A stretch of DNA of 12,276 bases, from positions 1 through 12,276 of the forward strand of contig CALHID010000267.1 in assembly GCA_938030835.1 (NCBI GenBank), written 5' to 3'. This document shows positions 1 to 10,260 of this stretch, in pieces (within the stretch, counting starts at the first letter, position 1; each line of letters opens with the position of its first letter). The notes under the pieces are model-generated. The model saw only the letters and a list, made by a program, of their open reading frames with translations, was not told the origin of the DNA and ran no database searches. A program made the position numbers and the translations under genes. This DNA comes from an uncultured Actinomyces sp. (GTDB lineage: Bacteria; Actinomycetota; Actinomycetes; Actinomycetales; Actinomycetaceae).

Positions 1-1148
1 AGGACGTGGATTTGGCCGCGGATTTTCGCGCCGATGAGGCTGGCGGCCAGGCGGACGCGCCGCTCACGGTCGCCGACGAGGGCCACTTGCGCGAGGAGCC
101 GACTGGCGTGCGCTCCCCTGTTGGCGCCGATGAGGGTGCCTTGGTAGGAGCCTCGCCGCGACAGGCACACGACGTCGACGCCGCTGCGCATCGCCCACGA
201 GCGCGCGCCGGCGGACAGGCCGACGTTTCCGGACAGGACGACACGGGTGACGCTGTTTTTAGGGAGGGATGTGGAGGGCAATGAGCCGGGCGCGTCGACG
301 AGGACGCGGCCCGCTTTGACATGGACGCGCGCGCCGTCGCGGCCGACGTAGAGGATGCGGTCGGCTTGGCCTGTGGGTTCGTCGTTGGGCCGGGTGATCC
401 ACGGGTCGATGCCGACGCTGGCGAGGGCTTTCTCATCGTCAATGTACTGGGTCGTCACGTCGACGAGGCGCGCACCCGTGTTGATGGCTGCGGCCGCGAC
501 GGTGTCGATGGCGTCGGCCAGACGCTCCTCGTTTGGCGCCGCGAGCACGAGAGTGGTTCCAACGCGCGAGTAGCGCAGGCCTCGCCCGGTGGCGTACCTG
601 TCAAGGTCGAGCAGGGCGGCGTCGGCGAGCACGCTCGTGATCGGGTTGGTGTCCGAGGCCCGGGCGAGTTCGTCGATAATGGGCGCGTCGGTGTCGGGTA
701 AGCCCAGTGCCGAGAGGCCCGCGCGGGTCACGAGGCCCGGGTCGGCGACGCGGATGGTGGCTCTCGCGAGGTGGTGGTTGCCGTGGTCGTAGTCGTCGAC
801 AACTCCCCTGCTGAAGGCGTCGTGTCCTGTATGCGTGTCGTCGTAAGTGCCGTGGGGGCGTTCCGTGGTGAGGCGGCGTTCGAGGGTTTCGCACACCGAT
901 TCGGCCAGGAGCGCACGGGTAATGGGGTCGGCCGTCGTGAGAGTGTTCGTGTCGAGTGCGGCGATGCGTGGCGGCGCCCAGTCGCTGGCGGCGAGCTCAC
1001 GTAGCTGGTCGTCGGTGAGGCTTGCTGGTGTTCGATTGTTCGGACTGGTGTGGTCGGGGTGCGATGTGAGGAGTCGGCGTCTGGCGCGAGTGAGGGCTTC
1101 GGAACTGAGCGCTTCTCTCAGGGACGAGGCCGTGGCGGGTGTCGTCAT
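1..1148 (-). CDS. cas1: Cas1 CRISPR integrase with degenerate RT-like N-terminal extension (C-terminus outside window)
   Basis: The frame is open for 382 codons from ATG at 1148 to the window edge; GGAAGGA lies 6 nt upstream of the ATG. Residues 264-382 match the Cas1 N-terminal beta domain and the start of the helical domain: ILYVGRDGARVHVKAGRVLV (265-284), VLSGNVGLSAGARSW (304-318), GVDVVCLSRRGSYQGTLIG (323-341) and a RLLAQVAL...AASLIGAKIRGQ stretch (350-379). Cas1 forms the integrase with Cas2 that inserts spacers at the leader end; its catalytic Glu/His/Asp would lie beyond the window. Free-standing Cas1 proteins normally begin close to the LYV strand, so about 260 residues are extra. Residues 74-228 resemble an RT fingers/palm: DPITRALLAESV, then HDAFSRGV, then ARATIRVAD, then NPITSVLADAALLDLD, then YSRVGTTLVLAAPNEE. 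The usual palm Asp is Thr131 and the usual YADD box is VGTT (196-199). The RT assignment is inference; the Cas1 call is firm. The gene is divergent from the array and shares the leader region. Confidence 0.9.
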   Translation of the reverse strand, partial: MTTPATASSLREALSSEALTRARRRLLTSHPDHTSPNNRTPASLTDDQLRELAASDWAPPRIAALDTNTLTTADPITRALLAESVCETLERRLTTERPHGTYDDTHTGHDAFSRGVVDDYDHGNHHLARATIRVADPGLVTRAGLSALGLPDTDAPIIDELARASDTNPITSVLADAALLDLDRYATGRGLRYSRVGTTLVLAAPNEERLADAIDTVAAAAINTGARLVDVTTQYIDDEKALASVGIDPWITRPNDEPTGQADRILYVGRDGARVHVKAGRVLVDAPGSLPSTSLPKNSVTRVVLSGNVGLSAGARSWAMRSGVDVVCLSRRGSYQGTLIGANRGAHASRLLAQVALVGDRERRVRLAASLIGAKIRGQIHV

Positions 1149-1154
1149 TGTCTG

Positions 1155-1161
1155 TCCTTCC
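1155..1161 (-). promoter_or_regulatory. Ribosome binding site of cas1
   Basis: On the minus strand GGAAGGA is followed by six bases and then ATG (1148-1146). It supports this start rather than an internal one directly before the Cas1 domain. A possible minus-strand -10 box, TAGAGT, lies at 1186-1181 without a convincing -35. Confidence 0.65.
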
Positions 1162-1209
1162 ACTCAACAACCTTGCGGTTACTCTACAAGTGTGAAGTTT
1201 TGTGGAGAG

Positions 1210-1405
1210 GCGACACGCCGAGGGCGCGATGGTGGAGGCGATTTCCGGGGCACAAACGGCCCTTTGAGCTGTCCGTGGCGATGCGAGCAGTCGCAACGAA
1301 AAGTCTGGTATTCTGGCTTCGTGCTTGCTGGTCGAATGGGTGCTTTTTCGGCCACTGGCGATCCGGTACGACGTTTCCCCTGGTCATAGGGGGTGCGACA
1401 CGCCG
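1210..1405 (+). repeat. 11-bp direct repeat in the leader
   Basis: GCGACACGCCG occurs exactly at 1210-1220 and 1395-1405, 185 bp apart. The second copy ends 4 bp before repeat 1 (which begins at 1410), where sequences that anchor the adaptation complex are expected. Its function is inference. Confidence 0.55.
1309..1314 (+). promoter_or_regulatory. Candidate -10 box for array transcription
   Basis: TATTCT is the best sigma-70-like -10 hexamer in the leader on the array strand and would start transcription roughly 90 nt before the first repeat. No good -35 hexamer is found at 16-18 bp spacing, which is common in actinobacteria but leaves this a weak call. Confidence 0.25.
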
Positions 1406-1409
1406 GGCA

Positions 1410-1446
1410 GTCAGAAAGCACCGAGCGCCAAAAGGTGCATTAAGAC
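1410..1446 (+). repeat. Leader-proximal CRISPR repeat (consensus unit)
   Basis: This is the first, consensus repeat. Integration of new spacers should take place at its left edge and duplicate it. The hairpin arms are at repeat positions 16-20 (GCGCC) and 25-29 (GGTGC), with an AAAA loop at 21-24. GCACC at positions 10-14 could pair with the same GGTGC arm as an alternative fold. Confidence 0.95.
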
Positions 1447-1828
1447 CGTCCCAATGGCACCGCGACGTGAGCGAGAAGACCGCCTGTCAGAAAGCACCGA
1501 GCGCCAAAAGGTGCATTAAGACAGGGGGTAATCCGCTCGTGGGAGATTGGCAAGACCTGGGTCAGAAAGCACCGAGCGCCAAAAGGTGCATTAAGACTCG
1601 TGTGATCTTCCCGCGCCATGTAGCCGGTAGTGGCGTCAGAAAGCACCGAGCGCCAAAAGGTGCATTAAGACATGTGGTCCACTATCAGTCCAGATAAGAG
1701 AGGAACCTGTGTCAGAAAGCACCGAGCGCCAAAAGGTGCATTAAGACCTTCCACCGTTTCGAGCGGTAATTCTTGAAGCCGCTGGCGTCAGAAAGCACCG
1801 AGCGCCAAAAGGTGCATTAAGACGCCAT

Positions 1829-1844
1829 CACGACGAACGTCGTG
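1829..1844 (+). repeat. Inverted repeat inside spacer 6
   Basis: CACGACG and CGTCGTG form a perfect 7-bp inverted repeat around two bases within one spacer. The source element is unknown. Confidence 0.5.
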
Positions 1845-3703
1845 GCGGGTACCGGCAACCTGTCAGAAAGCACCGAGCGCCAAAAGGTGCATTAAGACCA
1901 AGACACCTTTCCTTCGAAGATCTCGCGGTTAGCGTCGTCAGAAAGCACCGAGCGCCAAAAGGTGCATTAAGACAATTGGCGATTCGATACCATCCATAGA
2001 ATTAGTGGGTCAGAAAGCACCGAGCGCCAAAAGGTGCATTAAGACCTTCGTGGCACATGAATTAGCCTAAGGCCATGCCCTAAGTCAGAAAGCACCGAGC
2101 GCCAAAAGGTGCATTAAGACGCATTAACGGGAGTTTCACCTACCTTATCCCTCCGGAGAACGTGTCAGAAAGCACCGAGCGCCAAAAGGTGCATTAAGAC
2201 ATCGCGCCCTCCAGGCGGGCGTCATCGTCGGTGAACTCGGGTCAGAAAGCACCGAGCGCCAAAAGGTGCATTAAGACCCCCGCTCGAGGCTATCGTGCAG
2301 TACGTCGATGATGAGTCAGAAAGCACCGAGCGCCAAAAGGTGCATTAAGACCCCAGCCCAATACCCATCGCCACAACGACAATGACAAGTCAGAAAGCAC
2401 CGAGCGCCAAAAGGTGCATTAAGACGTTTCTTGCCTACGTGTGCTAGTTGCCGTTTAACGTGTCAGAAAGCACCGAGCGCCAAAAGGTGCATTAAGACGG
2501 GTGTGCCGCTCGCTCCTGTGGTGGAGGCGGTGTTGGGGTCAGAAAGCACCGAGCGCCAAAAGGTGCATTAAGACCGTTTAAGAGGTATGAGAGTTGCCTG
2601 AACCAGTCGACAGTCAGAAAGCACCGAGCGCCAAAAGGTGCATTAAGACTCTGTGAGCACCTGCGCAGTCGGGGCTACCGGGCGGGTCAGAAAGCACCGA
2701 GCGCCAAAAGGTGCATTAAGACGTCGGGGGCGACGGCCCAGGCGAGGCGGTGTCGGAGGCGTCAGAAAGCACCGAGCGCCAAAAGGTGCATTAAGACAGG
2801 GCGGCATCACAGCTGCCATGCTGAAGGAAGCTCCTGTCAGAAAGCACCGAGCGCCAAAAGGTGCATTAAGACATCATCTCCGGAAGCACCGTAACGAACT
2901 CACCTTCGGGTCAGAAAGCACCGAGCGCCAAAAGGTGCATTAAGACAGGCGTTCAGTAGTTCATTCTTGGCGGCCTTGGTTTCGTCAGAAAGCACCGAGC
3001 GCCAAAAGGTGCATTAAGACCTTCCATGAAGTCGCCCATGTTCGTATTGATTTCGAGTCAGAAAGCACCGAGCGCCAAAAGGTGCATTAAGACTCTGTAG
3101 TCTCCCCAAAAGGAAGCCCCAAACGAATATGGTCAGAAAGCACCGAGCGCCAAAAGGTGCATTAAGACGACTCATCGGCCTCAGGCACAGAGACCCGGAA
3201 ACGACGGTCAGAAAGCACCGAGCGCCAAAAGGTGCATTAAGACATGTCAACGTCGTATGGGATATTGCGCTCGGTAAGACTCGTCAGAAAGCACCGAGCG
3301 CCAAAAGGTGCATTAAGACCGTGGGTGACTTCCTGGGTTGGACCAACAGTGATGATTAGCGTGTCAGAAAGCACCGAGCGCCAAAAGGTGCATTAAGACC
3401 AGCTGTTTGGGTGTGATGCCGCATTTGTTGGTGAGCGTCAGAAAGCACCGAGCGCCAAAAGGTGCATTAAGACGTAGTCCGTTTCGCTATCCTTGGAGCG
3501 TGGGTAGTCCGTCAGAAAGCACCGAGCGCCAAAAGGTGCATTAAGACTCCTATATATAAGGGACAGAAGATATAGATGGTTGAAGTCAGAAAGCACCGAG
3601 CGCCAAAAGGTGCATTAAGACGTGTACCGGCGCCCAGCCGTCGATGTATATACCGCGCGTCAGAAAGCACCGAGCGCCAAAAGGTGCATTAAGACTGCTC
3701 TTT

Positions 3704-3727
3704 CGTGGCCTATCGCGGGAGGCCACG
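3704..3727 (+). repeat. Inverted repeat inside spacer 31
   Basis: CGTGGCC and GGCCACG form a perfect 7-bp stem around a 10-nt loop within one spacer. It may copy a hairpin or operator of the targeted element. Confidence 0.5.
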
Positions 3728-4302
3728 TTCTTACAAGTCAGAAAGCACCGAGCGCCAAAAGGTGCATTAAGACCGAAGCAACGGCGATTGCCGTCAACTT
3801 CTTCGGTTCCATGTCAGAAAGCACCGAGCGCCAAAAGGTGCATTAAGACCCGTCAGCTCGGCGGTGTCCCCGCCACCGCGCCTGTCGTCAGAAAGCACCG
3901 AGCGCCAAAAGGTGCATTAAGACAGGACTTTGCCGCTTTGTAGGAGCCCCAAGGCCTCTTCCGTCAGAAAGCACCGAGCGCCAAAAGGTGCATTAAGACT
4001 GTGACCTGTGCTATTGCCATCATCGCCACGTTAATAGGTCAGAAAGCACCGAGCGCCAAAAGGTGCATTAAGACGATGGACCGTCATGGGCATGTATCCG
4101 GTGTATAGCGTGGTCAGAAAGCACCGAGCGCCAAAAGGTGCATTAAGACTCCATATTCCGTGGTTCATCACGGTGCCTTTGTCGGCGGGTCAGAAAGCAC
4201 CGAGCGCCAAAAGGTGCATTAAGACACCGTGGCAGGAGCTCGTGTTAGACGCGGCGATGGGCGAAGTCAGAAAGCACCGAGCGCCAAAAGGTGCATTAAG
4301 AC

Positions 4303-4323
4303 TAGGCGGGTCCTACCCGCCTA
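4303..4323 (+). repeat. Strong 9-bp hairpin inside spacer 39
   Basis: TAGGCGGGT and ACCCGCCTA are perfect complements around CCT, filling the first 21 nt of the spacer. As RNA this is a more stable hairpin than the one in the repeat. It may copy a terminator or operator of the targeted element. Confidence 0.7.
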
Positions 4324-6169
4324 ACCTCATGGTCAGCGAGTCAGAAAGCACCGAGCGCCAAAAGGTGCATTAAGACCGCGAGTCCTCGGACAGGACACCG
4401 CCGGGGGCCGCGAGGTCAGAAAGCACCGAGCGCCAAAAGGTGCATTAAGACTCAGTGGAAGGACCTGCGAGCCACGGCTGACCCATCTTGTCAGAAAGCA
4501 CCGAGCGCCAAAAGGTGCATTAAGACCCTCCCAACCCCTCGACTCCGCCACGGCCTCGGCAATGTCAGAAAGCACCGAGCGCCAAAAGGTGCATTAAGAC
4601 CTTGGACGGACGCGTATTGTGCCGGTTGATTTTCGAAAATGTCAGAAAGCACCGAGCGCCAAAAGGTGCATTAAGACCAGCCCTCCCCTGAAGCAGTAAC
4701 AGGGCTCTATGTTGGTCAGAAAGCACCGAGCGCCAAAAGGTGCATTAAGACACAGCTGCGACCGTTTGGGGCGGGGCAGCTGTCCAGGGTCAGAAAGCAC
4801 CGAGCGCCAAAAGGTGCATTAAGACGTCGGAAGCCGATACGCTGAGCAAGATAACCCTCATTCAGTCAGAAAGCACCGAGCGCCAAAAGGTGCATTAAGA
4901 CATGGGACCTCCCCGTCACCGTCGAACGAACGGAAGGATGAGTCAGAAAGCACCGAGCGCCAAAAGGTGCATTAAGACCTCGAAACCTACACGACCAAAA
5001 ACGGACAGCCCGGCCAAAGTCAGAAAGCACCGAGCGCCAAAAGGTGCATTAAGACAATAGCCGCAACAACACTCAGAACAATCATCGGGGGTCAGAAAGC
5101 ACCGAGCGCCAAAAGGTGCATTAAGACGCATCAGGGCCAGTCTTGGTGTATTTCATCCAATAGTGTCAGAAAGCACCGAGCGCCAAAAGGTGCATTAAGA
5201 CTATAGCAAGCGAGGAGTCCGCAAATGAACACCAACACCCGTCAGAAAGCACCGAGCGCCAAAAGGTGCATTAAGACTGTCTTAATCCTCTACGTAGAAA
5301 ACGTCCCTGATACCACGTCAGAAAGCACCGAGCGCCAAAAGGTGCATTAAGACTTGAAGATGGCTGTGATGCTTTGGGCATTTACTGTGTCAGAAAGCAC
5401 CGAGCGCCAAAAGGTGCATTAAGACCCTTGAAAATGTCAGTGACAGGAACATCCCACAAAGCGTCAGAAAGCACCGAGCGCCAAAAGGTGCATTAAGACG
5501 AGAGGCACAATAGCCCCGTCGTTTTGTTCGAATGCATGTCAGAAAGCACCGAGCGCCAAAAGGTGCATTAAGACGCGAAGCGCGGTTGGTCCTTGTGAAT
5601 GAAGCGTGTCAGGTCAGAAAGCACCGAGCGCCAAAAGGTGCATTAAGACCGAGGACTTCGGTCCTTGGGAGATTAGGAGCAATTATGTCAGAAAGCACCG
5701 AGCGCCAAAAGGTGCATTAAGACTGTGGATGGCGCGGACGACGCGCCGCCGTCCTAACAGGTCAGAAAGCACCGAGCGCCAAAAGGTGCATTAAGACCAT
5801 CGAATCGTCGATGAATGACGTATTCTTCGATGCGTCAGAAAGCACCGAGCGCCAAAAGGTGCATTAAGACGTCAATCTTAATAGACTCGTCTGCCGCCTT
5901 AACTCCTAGTCAGAAAGCACCGAGCGCCAAAAGGTGCATTAAGACGCTGTACTAATGCCGCCCCATTACCTCTTGGTGCGTAGTCAGAAAGCACCGAGCG
6001 CCAAAAGGTGCATTAAGACCTGCGAAAACTGACCGACGGAGGGAATGTCGCCGTTTGTCAGAAAGCACCGAGCGCCAAAAGGTGCATTAAGACCATGAGG
6101 AGATGACATCGACGGGCCAGGAGCTGGTGCTCGTCAGAAAGCACCGAGCGCCAAAAGGTGCATTAAGAC

Positions 6170-6207
6170 CGCACAAAGGCCGCGAAGGAAGACATCGCGG
6201 CGGCCCG
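6170..6207 (+). other. Spacer 64, overlaps the sequence of spacer 108
   Basis: The last 28 nt of this 38-nt spacer (6180-6207, starting CCGCGAAGGAAG and ending GCGGCCCG) are identical to the first 28 nt of the spacer at 9442-9478. The two were taken from the same strand of the same target, 10 nt apart. Confidence 0.9.
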
Positions 6208-9200
6208 GTCAGAAAGCACCGAGCGCCAAAAGGTGCATTAAGACCCAGACGCCTGTCTGCTTGTTGAGGTACGAGCCGAACGTGTCAGAAAGCACCGAGC
6301 GCCAAAAGGTGCATTAAGACAGGGCAAGACAAACAACGAACGATTCATTGAATACATAGGTCAGAAAGCACCGAGCGCCAAAAGGTGCATTAAGACGTAG
6401 CTCAGCCTGCGAGTAGTCGCACGAGATGATCTTGTCAGAAAGCACCGAGCGCCAAAAGGTGCATTAAGACCAGACTGCGACGCGGTTCTCGTCGTTGGTC
6501 TTTTCGGCGTCAGAAAGCACCGAGCGCCAAAAGGTGCATTAAGACCTGTGACGGGCAATAAGTACGTCGGCGGCGCTCTTGACCTGTCAGAAAACACCGA
6601 GCGCCAAAAGGTGCATTAAGACAGGCGTTACAAGATCGCAGACACGTCCTCTGTTAAAAATGTCAGAAAGCACCGAGCGCCAAAAGGTGCATTAAGACGC
6701 ACCAGTAGGTGCGTTTACGGTCGGTTGTTTGTGGTGTCAGAAAGCACCGAGCGCCAAAAGGTGCATTAAGACGACCTCACCGCCTGTGCCGATCAGCCAC
6801 AGGTTCTTCTTAGTCAGAAAGCACCGAGCGCCAAAAGGTGCATTAAGACCGAAATTGGCGACAAACGAGAACATCTTAGAGAAGTCGGGTCAGAAAGCAC
6901 CGAGCGCCAAAAGGTGCATTAAGACAGGATGTCGTTGAGCATCCCATGGTCGATGAGTCTGGGTCAGAAAGCACCGAGCGCCAAAAGGTGCATTAAGACC
7001 CGACTGATTCCCGGCCCTGTCGAATCAGCTCATTCGTCAGAAAGCACCGAGCGCCAAAAGGTGCATTAAGACTCGGGATTGACGCGCCGCTGGACATCCT
7101 CATCTAGCGGGTCAGAAAGCACCGAGCGCCAAAAGGTGCATTAAGACTGTTGGGCTTGTCGACGATGCGAGTCAGGTCCTTCACGTCAGAAAGCACCGAG
7201 CGCCAAAAGGTGCATTAAGACCGGCGGTAATCCCGCCGTCGAGAACTACCTGACGCTGCGTCAGAAAGCACCGAGCGCCAAAAGGTGCATTAAGACATAT
7301 AGAAGATCTATGACGGTCGCTAGTACTTCGGGGTCAGAAAGCACCGAGCGCCAAAAGGTGCATTAAGACCTGCTTCTACTGAGTATGGGCGCGCGTTGAT
7401 TGGCACGTCAGAAAGCACCGAGCGCCAAAAGGTGCATTAAGACCTCAAAATATGAGATGGGGTTGCATGTTTGCTTGGGTCAGAAAGCACCGAGCGCCAA
7501 AAGGTGCATTAAGACTTAGACAGTTCAAAAGGCATGGTGTCTACTCCAATCAGGTCAGAAAGCACCGAGCGCCAAAAGGTGCATTAAGACAGGAGGCCGG
7601 CGTTTTCGAATGAGACCAAGAACACAAGTCAGAAAGCACCGAGCGCCAAAAGGTGCATTAAGACAATGAATGGAAGGGGGGGAGAGCTGTCAGATCGCGT
7701 AGCGTCAGAAAGCACCGAGCGCCAAAAGGTGCATTAAGACTGAGGATAGGCGGCGTGTCCCCGGTGGGGGCTTGGATCGGTCAGAAAGCACCGAGCGCCA
7801 AAAGGTGCATTAAGACCTAAGGCTGCCGAAATCGACGCCTCCTGGGGCGCACGTCAGAAAGCACCGAGCGCCAAAAGGTGCATTAAGACGAGGTTGTACG
7901 CGATAAGCGATGCGACGGTTGAGACGGGTCAGAAAGCACCGAGCGCCAAAAGGTGCATTAAGACCCTCCAACGAGGGCGACCCCGTGGCCGCCGCCGTCG
8001 AGTCAGAAAGCACCGAGCGCCAAAAGGTGCATTAAGACCCAAGAACGGAACAGCTTGGTGATGTGGTCTCGAGTCAGAAAGCACCGAGCGCCAAAAGGTG
8101 CATTAAGACACGTCATGGAGTTCTACAACGCCGCCGTCATGTCGTCAGAAAGCACCGAGCGCCAAAAGGTGCATTAAGACACCCTTCAGGATGGCGATCG
8201 TCACCTCACGATTCGTGTCAGAAAGCACCGAGCGCCAAAAGGTGCATTAAGACGATTAATTTCATCATTAACACGGTGTACACCTCGGGGTCAGAAAGCA
8301 CCGAGCGCCAAAAGGTGCATTAAGACCAATCTTGCCAATTTCCTTAATCAACTCTGTCAATTCAGTCAGAAAGCACCGAGCGCCAAAAGGTGCATTAAGA
8401 CGCAGGACCGGCAGCGCGGTTGAAAGACCCGTCATCAGCGTCAGAAAGCACCGAGCGCCAAACGGTGCATTAAGACTTCTGTCAGTTGATACTTGGTATC
8501 AAAGTCAACCCGTCAGAAAGCACCGAGCGCCAAAAGGTGCATTAAGACGTTCCCTGCGTGCTGCTGGGATGTCCCACTGGAAGAGTCAGAAAGCACCGAG
8601 CGCCAAAAGGTGCATTAAGACACTTCAAGCAGGGGTACCTCCCTCATCGCATCACCGTCCCGTCAGAAAGCACCGAGCGCCAAAAGGTGCATTAAGACAC
8701 ACGGGCCTGTCGATGCTATCACGCGCGCGTTCCTAGTCAGAAAGCACCGAGCGCCAAAAGGTGCATTAAGACACAGTGGTTCGTTGCGGTTCATGGGTGT
8801 TATTTCCTTTCGTCAGAAAGCACCGAGCGCCAAAAGGTGCATTAAGATCGGACGCGGCGTCGTTTATGTTTTGGTAGGTCAGACGTCAGAAAGCACCGAG
8901 CGCCAAAAGGTGCATTAAGACTTGGAAGAGAGCGAGGCACCATCAATGGATTCCGTGTCAGAAAGCACCGAGCGCCAAAAGGTGCATTACGACCTTACAC
9001 CCCACTTGACATGAATTTCTTCACTCGATCGGTCAGAAAGCACCGAGCGCCAAAAGGTGCATTAAGACGTGTATCGAACACGAGGTCCTCAACGATTTTT
9101 GACTTGTCAGAAAGCACCGAGCGCCAAAAGGTGCATTAAGACACTGTCTAAGATCATCTCGTCGATCAAGCCGACTGTGAGTCAGAAAGCACCGAGCGCC

Positions 9201-9441
9201 AAAAGGTGCATTAAGACCAACCTTACGGCGCACGTTAGCAATGAACGAGCCAAGTCAGAAAGCACCGAGCGCCAAAAGGTGCATTAAGACTTGATGAAAG
9301 CCGGGACAGTGACCTGGTAGTTGATTCGAGGGTCAGAAAGCACCGAGCGCCAAAAGGTGCATTAAGACAGGACCACGATCTCGTTGATCTCGTTGAAGTC
9401 GGGGGTCAGAAAGCACCGAGCGCCAAAAGGTGCATTAAGAC

Positions 9442-9478
9442 CCGCGAAGGAAGACATCGCGGCGGCCCGTGAGCGCGG
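9442..9478 (+). other. Spacer 108, overlaps the sequence of spacer 64
   Basis: The first 28 nt (9442-9469) are identical to 6180-6207; the remaining 9 nt, TGAGCGCGG, extend the target. One reading frame of the joined target is open and rich in Ala, Lys, Glu and Arg (RTKAAKEDIAAARERG), a helix-like composition. The source is not identifiable. It is the older of the two spacers. Confidence 0.9.
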
Positions 9479-9629
9479 GTCAGAAAGCACCGAGCGCCAA
9501 AAGGTGCATTAAGACAACCCGTTGGGAGATCCTTCTCGGCAGCCTTCTTATCGGTCAGAAAGCACCGAGCGCCAAAAGGTGCATTAAGACCCAATAAAGA
9601 AGGTTGCCGGGCACGTTGGCGTTGCCCGC

Positions 9630-10112
9630 GTCAGAAAGCACCGAGCGCCATAAGGTGCATTAAGACGGGCGTCATGTCGGTGTGCTCGTCCATTGCGAAC
9701 GCTGTCAGAAAGCACCGAGCGCCATAAGGTGCATTAAGACCGGCCCGGCCTCCGTCCACTGAACGGTCAGGTTGATGTCAGAAAGCACCGAGCGCCATAA
9801 GGTGCATTTAGACCCATCAGACACCATCCTCTCCACGAGACTCAACGTAAGTCAGAAAGCACCGAGCGCCATTAGGTGCATTAAGACGACAGGGTGGCGA
9901 GGTTTTTCACACCGAGGTCAATGCGTCAGAAAGCACCGAGCGCCATAAGGTGCATTAAGACTCCAGTCAGGGCGCATGTGACAACGCCATACACCGATAG
10001 TCAGAAAGCACCGAGCGCCATAAGGTGCATTAAGACTCCAGAAGTTCCCAATGTGGAAGAGCTTTGGGATAATTCGTCAGAAAGCACCGAGCGCCATAAG
10101 GTGCATTAAGAC
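9630..10112 (+). repeat. Block of seven variant CRISPR repeats (A22T)
   Basis: Repeats 111-117 (starts 9630, 9704, 9777, 9851, 9925, 10000, 10076) all carry T instead of A at repeat position 22, in the hairpin loop. The copy at 9777 also has A33T and the copy at 9851 also has A23T. Flanking repeats on the leader side return to the consensus. Confidence 0.9.
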
Positions 10113-10150
10113 TGGAAAAGCACTTTTCTTCAGTGCAGGATGAGATCCTA

Positions 10151-10260
10151 GCCAGAAAGCACCGAGCGCCAAACGGTGCATTAAGACTGCCAGGCTGAGC
10201 ACACCACCCACGACAGTTGTAATGTCAGAAAGCACCGAGCGCCAAACGGTGCATTAAGAC
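10151..10260 (+). repeat. Two variant CRISPR repeats (A24C)
   Basis: Repeats at 10151 and 10224 have C at repeat position 24; the first also has T2C. The same A24C appears alone at 8440 and in the split repeat remnant at 11133-11149. Other isolated variants are at 6586 (G9A), 8812 (C37T), 8957 (A34C), 10592 (G1T, G25T) and 10742 (C12A). Confidence 0.85.

Larger units (their letters stand above)
1149..1409 (+). promoter_or_regulatory. CRISPR leader / divergent intergenic region
   Basis: This 261-bp non-coding stretch lies between the cas1 start and the first repeat. It is the leader because the repeats beside it are identical to the consensus, the mutated and broken repeats are all at the far end of the array, and the adaptation gene is next to it. 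It should hold the array promoter, the cas1 promoter and the signals that position spacer integration. An 11-bp direct repeat (GCGACACGCCG) occurs at 1210-1220 and 1395-1405. No gene is seen in it. Confidence 0.85.

Noticed and set aside
6..1004. Several plus-strand open frames in the first kilobase
   Set aside because: They lie opposite the continuous minus-strand Cas1 frame, which has recognisable domain motifs and a ribosome binding site.
357..1148. The Cas1 N-terminal extension as a Cas4 domain (Cas4-Cas1 fusion)
   Set aside because: Cas4 needs four conserved cysteines; this extension has a single one (Cys86) and RT-like rather than nuclease-like motifs.
1383..1391. GTCATAGGG in the leader, also present at 11353-11361 at the presumed IS left end
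   Set aside because: Only nine bases are shared and the flanks differ, so chance is sufficient; it is not enough to propose an IS relic in the leader.
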